From a virus, in the IMG/VR virus record IMGVR_UViG_3300048591_000195, positions 1-60,997 of that record: a stretch of 60,997 nt of DNA, one strand, 5' to 3'. Below are positions 15,342 to 25,200 of this stretch, in pieces. How positions within the stretch are numbered: position 1 is the stretch's first letter; every line of letters starts with the position of its first letter. The position numbers and the translations under genes were made by a program. The notes beneath the pieces are model-generated. The model did not search any database and was not told the DNA's origin. It saw only the letters and a list, made by a program, of their open reading frames with translations.

Positions 15342-16691
15342 TTAAACATTATTTAAAATATAGTTAATATCTCCTGCATGGTATCCATGTACAGCCTCAT
15401 CAGAATCAGTGTTTACCCATTGAATGTACTGCCCTGGAAAGTTCTGCGCTGCAAAGTGCTGCTGCATTTCGTACTCTGGTATTTCGTTGTACCAGCCCTT
15501 CCAACAGCAACTATCTATTTCGTGTGTCATGTGGTGAAACTCTACGCCACTGGCTACTGCCATTCCGTACCAATCTAAACGAGTATGTTTTAACATACTT
15601 GCTAAAACTCTTGGCCCACTATTGCCCTCATTTGTATCATAATCTCCTTTGTCGAGCGCACCAGACCCTTGCTCAAAATCACCTCCTCCGAATGGCTGTG
15701 AACGTGGCCCTGTACCCCTAACAGCAAATACTTTACTTCCAGAAACTAAATCAGTAATAGGATCAATAGCCTGCCACAAGGCAACCATCTGAGCGCCACC
15801 ACTTATTCCGGTAATTATTACTTTACTGTATGATTTATTGTTTAATAACCATCTCAAACCTTTAACCAAATGAAACAGAAATAGACTTCTTGCATCAAAA
15901 TCTGCATTATCAACTCCTGCTGTGAGTAATTGGTTATGTCTATCAACAGGGAAACTTATTGTAATATTCGGATTATTTGTTATCGGATAAGTTAATTCTG
16001 CAACAGCGTAATCATAACCAGCATCCATACAGGCATCGTATAATTCTTGATGGCCCGGTTCTCCATGCCCATTACAATCAAACACCAGCACCGTAGCAGA
16101 TGGATTAAAGTCCGCGCCTACCTGTGCCTCATAATAATATCCATCCGCGTCATTTTTTCTATAATACAACAGAACAGAAGATGCTCCATTTACATTATCA
16201 AATGTTACTCCGTTTGCCCCTGCTGGATTATTTGTCACTGAATATGGTGTAAAATCTGTATCAATTGTATCTTTAAACAAATCATTGATAAGATCATTTC
16301 GCTTACTTGTTAACTGGCCTAATGTAAACGTAGGGACTTCAAGTTTCCATGTACTTACACCATCCATAAGCATACGGTATACTCTGTAATTACTACCAGT
16401 TACTTGTATGTGGCTACTTGTAACCCAAACATCAAAAACAATATCAGAATATCCAGAACAAGTCAATGTAACTTGTCTTACTTTTCTTCCTGCTTGTGTG
16501 GTATTTGCTAACAGGGAGATAGATACACCATTAACTGCTTCTGTTGGAGTTATTTCTTTTGATACAGTAGTTATTAAATCACCCGTTGCTTCAATAGTAA
16601 CATTTCCAACTGGTGCATCCTCAAACGAAACTCCAACAACTAATGGGTAAATATCTGTTAATATCGGTATTTTAGGAACGTTAACTCTCAT
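15342..16691 (-). CDS. alpha/beta-hydrolase-fold appendage protein, putative esterase/depolymerase
   Basis: Start ATG 16691 (449 aa) overlaps the TGA of the upstream gene (ATGA). Residues 1-105 are beta domains with Ig-like pattern (VGVSFEDAPVGNVTIEA; VTLTCSGYSDIVF). The remainder has an alpha/beta-hydrolase layout: VLVFDCNGHG (about 201-210), the nucleophile elbow TGISGGAQ with Ser at about 297, and a C-terminal His in DEAVHGYHAGD (about 432-441). This triad pattern suggests a serine esterase, perhaps removing acetyl groups from host surface polysaccharide. Position among fibre genes supports a virion role. The substrate is not known. Confidence 0.6.
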   Translation of the reverse strand: MRVNVPKIPILTDIYPLVVGVSFEDAPVGNVTIEATGDLITTVSKEITPTEAVNGVSISLLANTTQAGRKVRQVTLTCSGYSDIVFDVWVTSSHIQVTGSNYRVYRMLMDGVSTWKLEVPTFTLGQLTSKRNDLINDLFKDTIDTDFTPYSVTNNPAGANGVTFDNVNGASSVLLYYRKNDADGYYYEAQVGADFNPSATVLVFDCNGHGEPGHQELYDACMDAGYDYAVAELTYPITNNPNITISFPVDRHNQLLTAGVDNADFDARSLFLFHLVKGLRWLLNNKSYSKVIITGISGGAQMVALWQAIDPITDLVSGSKVFAVRGTGPRSQPFGGGDFEQGSGALDKGDYDTNEGNSGPRVLASMLKHTRLDWYGMAVASGVEFHHMTHEIDSCCWKGWYNEIPEYEMQQHFAAQNFPGQYIQWVNTDSDEAVHGYHAGDINYILNNV

Positions 16692-17491
16692 TTCATAAAA
16701 TATTTTGTCACATCCCAAGCATCCGAATTATTTAAAATATCGGTAACTGCACAATAAAATACATCTCTGTAGTAAGTAGCTTGCCCAACTACTGAATTAC
16801 CTGAGTTATAAGAACCAATAGCAAACGGAAAACCACCTACATAGTAAGTTGGATTCCAAGAACTTATTGCCACCCCACTTACTAATTCAGTTGCAAATTC
16901 TCCACCATTAACCCACACTCTAAATGTGTCATTTTCAAAATCAACTTGAGTTCTAATATGCATTGGTGCGTAAAATCTCCTTCCTTGTGAACCAGTACCA
17001 TAAACTATTCCGTTTACTGTTCTAACGATTGATTCCCCACTTGAAGAAAAGCGACATCTTAATACGAGTCTACCAGATGTATCTATGTATAATGCATATA
17101 CTGTTGTACTGTTTGCAACACCAGCTAAATAAATATCATTAAACAAATATCCAGCGACTACTATATGAAATTCATGGCTTTGTCTTAATAATGTATTATG
17201 TGGTTGTGGTAAAAACAGTCCATTCAACTCAGCCCTGTAAACACCTTTTCTTGAATAATCAGCAAATCTATAATCATAGTATTCTACTCCTGAAAAATCA
17301 AAAGGACTTTGTGTTGGTGTTAAATCCCAACCATTACCAGTTAAATCAGATTGCGTTGTTATTTCACCTATTCCATTAAATTTCCAGAATACTCTCGCAT
17401 TATCAATTAAGAACTGTTCAGTAGGGTCAACAGCTCGATGTTTGTTTTGCAATATTATCGCGTTAGCTATATTTAAAAGCCTTTTGTTCAT
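16688..17491 (-). CDS. LamG/concanavalin-like appendage protein with shared N-terminal tag
   Basis: 267 aa. Residues 1-16 (MNKRLLNIANAIILQN) nearly repeat the start of the next upstream gene. The body (ARVFWKFNGIGEITTQSDLT; FHIVVAGYLFND; RVWVNGGEFATEL) has the strand pattern of laminin-G-like lectin domains that bind sugars. Its ATG overlaps the TGA of its upstream neighbour. A tail-tip adhesin is likely. Confidence 0.6.
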   Translation of the reverse strand: MNKRLLNIANAIILQNKHRAVDPTEQFLIDNARVFWKFNGIGEITTQSDLTGNGWDLTPTQSPFDFSGVEYYDYRFADYSRKGVYRAELNGLFLPQPHNTLLRQSHEFHIVVAGYLFNDIYLAGVANSTTVYALYIDTSGRLVLRCRFSSSGESIVRTVNGIVYGTGSQGRRFYAPMHIRTQVDFENDTFRVWVNGGEFATELVSGVAISSWNPTYYVGGFPFAIGSYNSGNSVVGQATYYRDVFYCAVTDILNNSDAWDVTKYFMK

Positions 17492-18315
17492 AATAAAGAT
17501 AACGCAGTTAAGTAGTTTTCAATTGCTGTCTCAACATCACCAAGTTCATCAATGCAATTGGCTCCATAAAAAACAAATGCTGATTTGTCATTACCAGCCC
17601 TACAATTTCTAAATGACGTTGCAGCGAGCGCTGGCGTTCCACCATGATTAGATGATGATATTTCTTCTGTGCCCTTATACAACCTAACAGGATTAGTTAA
17701 TGCACTATCATATTGAGCTGACCATAAATGGTTTCCGTCATCTGATTGCGCAGGAACTTGCAATACTGAATTATTTACTTTTAAGTAAGCAAAATTTGTT
17801 GATCTTCTCGGCTGAAGCCTGCAATAATCAACAGTTTGATCGTCTGATATATGTCCTCCTGTAACACTAAGGCTTTGACCGCCTGTTTTATAATACCCGA
17901 ATGAGCAATCATTTACCCCGTAATTAATAGCGTCAGCTGAAGGAGTGTAGTTATCCAATATATAACTTGTACCAGCCCCGGCAGTAAATCCTAATGTTAC
18001 AGAATATGTCAGGCTTCCTACTATCTCAGCTAAAAAAGCTGATGGATCTTTCAAATTAATTAACCCAAAGTTTGTATTGCCATTTTGAGCGTATAATCTT
18101 ATAATATCCATCTTATCCCAAAACGGAGTAGCTTTAAGTGCAACTATTAAATCATTAATCAGTGTTAAATTCTCTGGAGTTGGATGTGTATATCCGAGTA
18201 ATGTGGCTTCTGTTAATACAGCTTCTAAAGAAGGATCGTAGGTAGGGCCGATTCCTCCTATACTATTCTGTAATAGTATTGCATTAGCTATATTTAAAAG
18301 CCTTCTTTTGTCCAT
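17488..18315 (-). CDS. appendage protein with shared N-terminal tag
   Basis: 275 aa. Starts MDKRRLLNIANAILLQNSIG, almost the same as the neighbouring LamG-like protein. Residues 30-70 are helical (EATLLGYTHPTPENLTLI), and the rest is beta-rich (SVTLGFTAGAGTSYILDNYT; FVFYGANCIDELGDVETAIE at the end). The shared tag suggests that both proteins dock at the same virion site. Receptor binding is likely by context. Confidence 0.6.
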   Translation of the reverse strand: MDKRRLLNIANAILLQNSIGGIGPTYDPSLEAVLTEATLLGYTHPTPENLTLINDLIVALKATPFWDKMDIIRLYAQNGNTNFGLINLKDPSAFLAEIVGSLTYSVTLGFTAGAGTSYILDNYTPSADAINYGVNDCSFGYYKTGGQSLSVTGGHISDDQTVDYCRLQPRRSTNFAYLKVNNSVLQVPAQSDDGNHLWSAQYDSALTNPVRLYKGTEEISSSNHGGTPALAATSFRNCRAGNDKSAFVFYGANCIDELGDVETAIENYLTALSLL

Positions 18316-18626
18316 TACTTCAAAATTTGAATAATAGCACTTGATGATGCCCCAAACTCAACAAAACAAACAGTTGGCCTTTTGCTTGAAGTTACAAATA
18401 TCTTTGCTGAATCTTCTTCGGCAGTATGTACCGGTGAATCGTCACCGACTACACCCTCGGTATTTACCTTCAATGTTCCTGCTGTTACAAGGATATACAA
18501 ATACAATTCACCGCTTTTGAACTTGCTGAACTCTCCTTTTGCATCCACAGGAAGTTTAATTGCGTGTTGTGTGTTGTTTCCCGAAATACTCATCGGGTTA
18601 GCTGTTAATATTATGTCTTCTCCCAT
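18315..18626 (-). CDS. small appendage/tail protein (103 aa)
   Basis: Beta-rich protein (LTANPMSISGNNTQHAIKL; LYLYILVTAGTLKVNTEG). Shares its last base with the start of the next gene. No family recognised; a virion role is inferred from position. Confidence 0.6.
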   Translation of the reverse strand: MGEDIILTANPMSISGNNTQHAIKLPVDAKGEFSKFKSGELYLYILVTAGTLKVNTEGVVGDDSPVHTAEEDSAKIFVTSSKRPTVCFVEFGASSSAIIQILK

Positions 18627-18644
18627 TGTCTTTTTTATTTAAAG

Positions 18645-19877
18645 TTAAAATACATTCGTGTAAAAATTATCATCCATTTGTGTCAGCCATACACTACCGG
18701 AAAACAATCCGAAACTTTCGTTAATCTCATTTATCTCGTAGTTGTCCTCCTGTACCCATGATCGGTTGCCTTCGTAAACTGAATTATGTTGTAATATTAA
18801 AATTAGTTTATGATGCCAGTATGGTGGCCCCGGATCAACCACTAATTGCTTTTGCTTCTTGGATGAGCTTGAAAGCTTAATAACATTACCCTCCGCATCC
18901 GGCTCGCTCTCTGTTTCCTGTTGGTTTCTTGGAGTGTAGAATTTACTCTTTACCCGTATGTGAAACGTAGGAGGATAATCTACATCGTACTGGATGCCGG
19001 CAAAGTCGAGTTCGTTTGTGTAGGATATTAGACGGGTGTCTAAGTGGTTTTCCTGGATGTCTTGTAAATCTGAATACGCAATATCTCTAAATGATCTTAC
19101 TAAAACAGATTTTATCCAATATGTTCTGGTTCCGCCTGACCTGGTGCCTACTATTTCTATTTCTTCAGCCCCATTAATTTGAACGTAGGATAATTCTAAT
19201 TCAATAACAGATGTTGATGAATACTCAGCAGAGGTATACAAAACATTACCCAATGCATCTTTAAGCCTTACCTTTAAATTTCCAAACCCACCACTCTGCT
19301 CCTGATCAATTGTTATATAATGAGTTGAATTTTCAGTAACTGTTAGTGATTTAGAAAATATCTCAGGCTGATCTGTTCCGCTTGATACACATTTTGCTGA
19401 ACCACTTAAATCAGATGAATGTACCCAAGGATCGCTAAATGTTGAAGTTTCACTTGTCCACCCATCTAAATCACTATCAAATTCATCATCTATTATCGTT
19501 AAGTCTTGATCAATCTTAAAATAAATTAATTTATCACAAATGTTTAATTCTGACAATGTAAACTCAACAATTCCATAATCACCAGATATTTCAAAATTTA
19601 GTGTTTCAAGTAATTGTGAATCTTCATCATAAATCTTTAATGTATAACCATTACCATCTACCGGAATTTGTATCTTTATCTCATCATCACAATTCCACGG
19701 TTGATAAAAACAAATCTTATCCACCCCCGCCTCGTCCAACTCGTTGAAAGAGGGCTCACCATTTAACCAAAACTGAACCGGTATCGCGTCACTTATTAAC
19801 ATAAAACAAGTTTTTACTTTGAAATCCTCTTTTCCGCACGATAAGAGAAACATTAACCCTATGAAAATTAACCTCAT
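18645..19877 (-). CDS. tail-region protein with lipoprotein-type signal sequence
   Basis: 410 aa. The start MRLIFIGLMFLLSCGKED looks like a Bacteroidota lipoprotein signal (LLSC-GK). The body is beta-sandwich-like: a galactose-binding-like domain around 130-265 (DSDLDGWTSETSTFSDPW; LKVRLKDALGNVLYTS) and a C-terminal part with a Trp-rich strand (VWLTQMDDNFYTNVF). Its ATG overlaps the TGA of the large tail protein upstream. An alternative start (MLISDAIPVQF, about residue 27) would remove the signal. Tail adhesin or exported protein; undecided. Confidence 0.6.
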   Translation of the reverse strand: MRLIFIGLMFLLSCGKEDFKVKTCFMLISDAIPVQFWLNGEPSFNELDEAGVDKICFYQPWNCDDEIKIQIPVDGNGYTLKIYDEDSQLLETLNFEISGDYGIVEFTLSELNICDKLIYFKIDQDLTIIDDEFDSDLDGWTSETSTFSDPWVHSSDLSGSAKCVSSGTDQPEIFSKSLTVTENSTHYITIDQEQSGGFGNLKVRLKDALGNVLYTSAEYSSTSVIELELSYVQINGAEEIEIVGTRSGGTRTYWIKSVLVRSFRDIAYSDLQDIQENHLDTRLISYTNELDFAGIQYDVDYPPTFHIRVKSKFYTPRNQQETESEPDAEGNVIKLSSSSKKQKQLVVDPGPPYWHHKLILILQHNSVYEGNRSWVQEDNYEINEINESFGLFSGSVWLTQMDDNFYTNVF

Positions 19878-22216
19878 ACATCTGTATTTTCTCCTAAAAG
19901 TACCAACATTTCGGCATATCCGCCAACGAGCTTGTAATCCAACTCCATGATAAAAGCCGCTACATGGTTCTCCGTTGTTCTGCTTATGCCTATTGCTTTT
20001 TTTCTTGTGGCTACTATCGTTTTATACTTTGCCCATGACATTGGAACCTTGCACTTGTAAAGTTTAGGGATGAATATAAAATCGGTAGTTACGTCTATGT
20101 CCTGATCTTCGGCCAAACCATAATCAACATCTTCCGGTGAAACCTCACAATCGCCCGAACTCAAAAGCGACTGCATGGAGTAGTTACCCTCACCGCTTGC
20201 AAAATATATCTTTTCTCCTGTGGTGTGTTGTAAGCACCCTTGTAAGAACGGCTGCCAACGCTTTACAATCCGTGCAACTGAATCACGAATGTTATACCGG
20301 AAATCAGGATTTAACAGGTTTGTAACTGAATCAAAGTTTTCTGAAAATTCAGGGGTGTAACCTGCTTCATATTCTGTCAGGCAAATGGATATTATCTCCT
20401 CATCATTTCGATCATCTTTGCCCAACTCTACCCGATTACGCCTTGATCTTTCAATAGCAAGCGAAGCCGCTAACCACTTACACAGTATTTTCAACTCCTG
20501 ACCTATGGTCGCAAACTTTGTGCGGTAGTTTCTTTTTGTTTGTGGATCATCAATGCCTGAATCAGATTCGGAACTCCATTTCTGAAAACCGATTTCTATT
20601 GCCTTGAAAATCTTATCCTGATCGTATGTCCTGACTAAATCTGAAACATTGTCGAATGTTACTGTAAAATCAGGATCATAAAAGTCTGAAATAGGCTCTA
20701 TCTCTATTTTAGGATTTCCGCCAACCTCAGTATATCCAAGCCCCAAGAATAGCAAAGGATTTGCACCCTCAAACCATTCATCGAACTTCATAAAAAATTC
20801 CTTGTTCAAATCAGGGTTTGAATTACCCGACATATTGTAGCCCCTTACATGCTTACCTCTCATAATTGCGCGTAGGCGTTTACAGGTATTGGTAAGGACA
20901 TCAGACTTTACAACAGAATCACGGCCTACTATTTTTGATAGTATGGATTCGGCTGCGTCTTTGATTAGGTAGGCATCGGTTTCTGTTTCATCAAAAATAG
21001 TATTACCTGTTAAATCAATGTATGTAGGTATATTCTCACCACTTGGAATATTTGGAAATGTAAACTCATCAAAATGAATTATTGTCAATTGATTTGTTAC
21101 ACTCGACTCAAACCATCTTACAAATAAACTTCTGTTTCTGCCCCAAACTATTAACGTCTCAATTGTTCCTCCCACATCACCGGAAGCAGCAAATGAACTT
21201 ATAATATCTCCATAAAAAGAAACTTCATCTCCTTTATTTAAATTAATACTGGAAAGTTCAATTTCAAAAGTAGAACTATTAAACTCTGTTATTGAAACTC
21301 GCCATCTTAATGGAAATCCTCCTGATTCAGGTAATGGAAGATAAGCTGAACCGTCATTATCCGTTTTAATAAAATTACCGGATAACGGAATTGGAATTTC
21401 ACCATTAACACGATACCTAAATTCAATTTCACCTATACCTTCTCCGATAGAAAGTATTCTATATTCATCCAGCGGATAGTTTGCTATTGATTGAAGAATA
21501 GAAACTTCTAATGAAATTTTAATTGAGTGTTCCCCTGAATAATCAGCTTGATAAGTATAGATAGGTTGACCTGTATTTATACCTGTTCCAAGATTTGAAA
21601 CTGTTTTCAATTCATCAATTTCAACCGTATCAGTACCAATCTGAACCAAATATCCAGCATTCAGTGCGGGAACCACACCAAGCCCAACCATACCTGCCTC
21701 ACCAAAATCAAGAAGTCTGTAATTTCTTTGCCTTAACATCTGACTCGGCAACGGCAAAACAATCTTACTAACAGGTGTGCGCGCATTGCCGTCTAAATCT
21801 ACCGTAGCCTCTAAATCAACAGGTGTACTTTTACGATTAATAAACTTAGCCCAAAAATCATCCCTGATAATCGGAGCCTGCTGTTTATAAAAGCTTCCTG
21901 CCTTCGCTATGTCCTCCTGCTGTGAAATATCTATCAGCCCATCAAAAACGGTTTCAAAGCCTGCCCCATACGTTACTTCTATCAAACACCTTAACTCCGC
22001 TTCCGGCCCCTGATCGTCCTCAACCTCGCGGATAACCTGACGGGCCAATCCATACCACAGGAACGAACCTTTAAAATATTCAACAAGCGAATGGTATTCT
22101 TTATGCCTTTCAAGGGAAATAGATGCGTTTTGCCAACCTAATGGAGCTGGAACTATTACACCAATTGGATATAGTGTATTATAAAAAGTAAATTTAAATT
22201 GAGGTGTTCCGGTCAT
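19874..22216 (-). CDS. large tail/baseplate protein following the tape measure
   Basis: 780 aa. Position directly after the tape measure gene is that of the distal tail and tail-associated (Dit/Tal-like) genes. The sequence starts MTGTPQFKFTFYNTLYPIGV and contains regular beta segments in the first 350 residues (ISLEVSILQSIANYPLDEYR), then mixed regions. I do not recognise catalytic motifs. It probably forms the tail tip and connects the tube to the adhesins encoded downstream. Confidence 0.65.
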   Translation of the reverse strand: MTGTPQFKFTFYNTLYPIGVIVPAPLGWQNASISLERHKEYHSLVEYFKGSFLWYGLARQVIREVEDDQGPEAELRCLIEVTYGAGFETVFDGLIDISQQEDIAKAGSFYKQQAPIIRDDFWAKFINRKSTPVDLEATVDLDGNARTPVSKIVLPLPSQMLRQRNYRLLDFGEAGMVGLGVVPALNAGYLVQIGTDTVEIDELKTVSNLGTGINTGQPIYTYQADYSGEHSIKISLEVSILQSIANYPLDEYRILSIGEGIGEIEFRYRVNGEIPIPLSGNFIKTDNDGSAYLPLPESGGFPLRWRVSITEFNSSTFEIELSSINLNKGDEVSFYGDIISSFAASGDVGGTIETLIVWGRNRSLFVRWFESSVTNQLTIIHFDEFTFPNIPSGENIPTYIDLTGNTIFDETETDAYLIKDAAESILSKIVGRDSVVKSDVLTNTCKRLRAIMRGKHVRGYNMSGNSNPDLNKEFFMKFDEWFEGANPLLFLGLGYTEVGGNPKIEIEPISDFYDPDFTVTFDNVSDLVRTYDQDKIFKAIEIGFQKWSSESDSGIDDPQTKRNYRTKFATIGQELKILCKWLAASLAIERSRRNRVELGKDDRNDEEIISICLTEYEAGYTPEFSENFDSVTNLLNPDFRYNIRDSVARIVKRWQPFLQGCLQHTTGEKIYFASGEGNYSMQSLLSSGDCEVSPEDVDYGLAEDQDIDVTTDFIFIPKLYKCKVPMSWAKYKTIVATRKKAIGISRTTENHVAAFIMELDYKLVGGYAEMLVLLGENTDV

Positions 22217-22253
22217 CTAACTCTTTGTATTTTTTCATATTTGGCCTTTTTCA

Positions 22254-25200
22254 TTAGTACCCCATTGATTTACGCCTGATTAATTTCTTAGAGCCGTCTA
22301 CCCTCCTTTTAGCCTCATATACGAGACTTCCCTGACTTACCAGGTCTCCGGGGGCACTTTCAATAACTGCCTTTATAAGGGCTTTATTGCCGTCTCTGAT
22401 CTCGCTCTTTAAACCGTCAATATGAGCATACAAGGCATAATCCGCCCTAACGCTATCAACCCGTCTTAGTGAACCCATAGCGAGCATTTTCAATGTCTCA
22501 TCATGTGGGAATATTTCAGTGCCAACGGGCAACTTCATTACCGTAGCCGTGTCGGGTGTGATGCCAAACTTTCCGGATGGAGTTCGGTACAACTCGGAAC
22601 CGGCTTCACCGGCTATAATTGTAGGTGTTTTGGTAACACCACCCTCCTCGAATTGTGGGATTGGCTTAGCCGCAATAGTGGCCACTTGAATGGCACCTAA
22701 AGCAGCCGCAAGAGCCATTAAAGCAAAATTAGGGAATGCCTCTACAACGTTAATAGCTGTCTGAATCCCTACAGATACAATCCCCTGAGCCTTCTCCAAT
22801 CTGGCCTGCTTCTGCTGCTCTGCTCTCCTTTTGCGCTCAAGATTAGCTTTTCTTGCCTCTGCGTTCCTCTCAATCTGTTCCTTTGCCCTGTCGTTATCTC
22901 CGGCTAATTCAATTTCCCTCCTTGTTTGTTCTTCAAGTGCTTTAATTTCCAAGTCAATGTTTTGAAGCCTTCTGGCAGAAATAGCACCAAATAAGTTTAC
23001 GATTGTAACTGAATACTCCTCAAATGCAGCCTGTAATTTTTGTAAAAACTCATGAGTTTGCTCGAGTTGCGTCTTTTCTCTATCCTGCTGCTGATTAAAT
23101 ACAGCATCGTTCAAGTCCATCTTTAACTTTGCCAAAGCCCTTTCAAGCGCTGCCCTTTCATCTGTTCCTTCTTCTGTCAAGGCTATTATTGCCTCCATCG
23201 TCTGTATTTCGATGGCAATGAAATTATCAGCAAAAGACCTTCTGATTTTCGCTATCTCATCCTCGCCCTGCTGAATGGTTAATTTCCGATTCTTAACATC
23301 GTTTTGAACCTGAACGATTTGAGCGTTCATGTTATCGACTTCTTCCTGAATTAACTTCTCGCCCCTTTCCTTCGCTTTGTCAATTTCAGTTTTTGTACGA
23401 TCGTCATTTCCTTTTGAAATAATCTCGTTGATTCTGGCCTGTGTCTGCTCAATTATAGCCAATTCCTGATCAGAACCGGATTTGATGCCTCTTAATTTTT
23501 CAGATAGCAGCAACATTTCAAGTTCTATTTCCTTGTCTACACGCTGCTCTACATCGGTTGTTCTTTTTATGTCCTGCTCTATGTTGAATTTTGCTAACTC
23601 AAATCTTGCCTTTCTCTCTGCTTCGAGAAACTTCTTTTGTTCTTCCGTGATTCTTTGAGCAGCTTTAAATCTACTTTCTTCCTCACTTTTTATTTTAGTT
23701 AAATCATTGAAATAGTCATTATTTGTTGAATTGAAAAGCCCAAGACTTTTTGTTAAATCTTCAGACAATGAAATTAACTCCTCTTGAAGATTTACTCTTT
23801 TTTGTTCTTCTGATCTTATACCGACATTCAAATCAAAAATTCTTGATTGCATCGCTTCAAATTGACGACCATCTTCACGTCCACCAAGCTGCGGGCCTTG
23901 ATCAACTTTTTCTTGGAGTTCTGCGATTTCTTTTCGCATATCCCTTTCATTGATTAATGATTCTGTTATTTGTTTTTGAACTTTAGCAAGTTCTTCTTCA
24001 GCAGAAGTTAGCGCAATCTTTCTTAGAAACTGATCGTTTACCTCCTTCATTCTTGCTGAAATTTCTTCATTTGAAACTTTCTCATCATCCAAGTTTTTAA
24101 GAAAGCTTGGATATTTAGACTGAAGTTCATCAATTAATGTCTTTCTCGCTTCTTGCGTTATGTTAACATCTGTTATCGCTCTTGTTAAAACATTCAATTC
24201 AGCCTGCTCTCTTATCAAACCATCCGATAATCTATTTATCGGTGTTATAAGACTTAAAAATCCAGTAGCTAATTGTGTTACAGACCTAAGTAACTTTGAA
24301 AACTGACTATCGCCAGCTGTAAGAGCCAAAACCAATCCCTCCCAAGCTGACTTTAATAAAAGAACATCGCCCCTCAAATTATCACCCATCGTTCTGGCCA
24401 TATCCTCGGCTGCCCCTTCCGCGTTGTTCAAAGTCTTTTCCAACTTAGTAACGCTGTCAACTCCATCAACCAATGAAAGAAAAGCACTAACAGACCTTTG
24501 GTCGGTTAAATCAAATGCCTCTGATAAATCAATGTTTTCATCTTTCAACTGACGCAACCCGCGTAACAATGAAGGAATGTCTTTTACAGGTTCCTTTAAA
24601 CTTTGTGAAAGAGCACCGCCTGAATCAGCCAATTTTAAAAATATGTTTCTTAAAGTCGTTCCGATTGTGGAAGCCTGGAATCCCCTATTCGCAAGCTCGC
24701 CCATCAATGCAGCCGTGCCCTCTAATGATATTCCAAGTGTCTTTGCGTTGGCAGCAACGTAAGGCATAGCGGTTGCAAGCTTCTGAAAATCTAAACCGGA
24801 TGATGCAGTTGCCTTAGACAACACATCATTAACACGGGTTATTTCCTTTGCTTCTAATCCAAATGCCCTTAACGTGGCACCGGACAAAGCCGCCTGTTCA
24901 CCAAGATCACTACCCAAAGCAAGTGCAGCATCTGCCGTTGATTTGGTCATTTCCTTTACATCTGAAATAGGAAAACCAAGTTTTGCAAGCTCTACCTGTA
25001 ATTGTGCGTACTGGCTGGCCGTGAATTGTGTTGTACGGCCTAACTCTTGTTGTTGTTGGGCAAGTTCTGCTGCTTCTAATTTTGTTGCGCCTAATACCGC
25101 TTTTAATCTTGAATTTTGATATTCATAATCAATGGTAAGCTGGACGGCTCCCTTCAATACGCGGGCGAAAATAGCAACTCCACCAATTAAACCAAATGCA

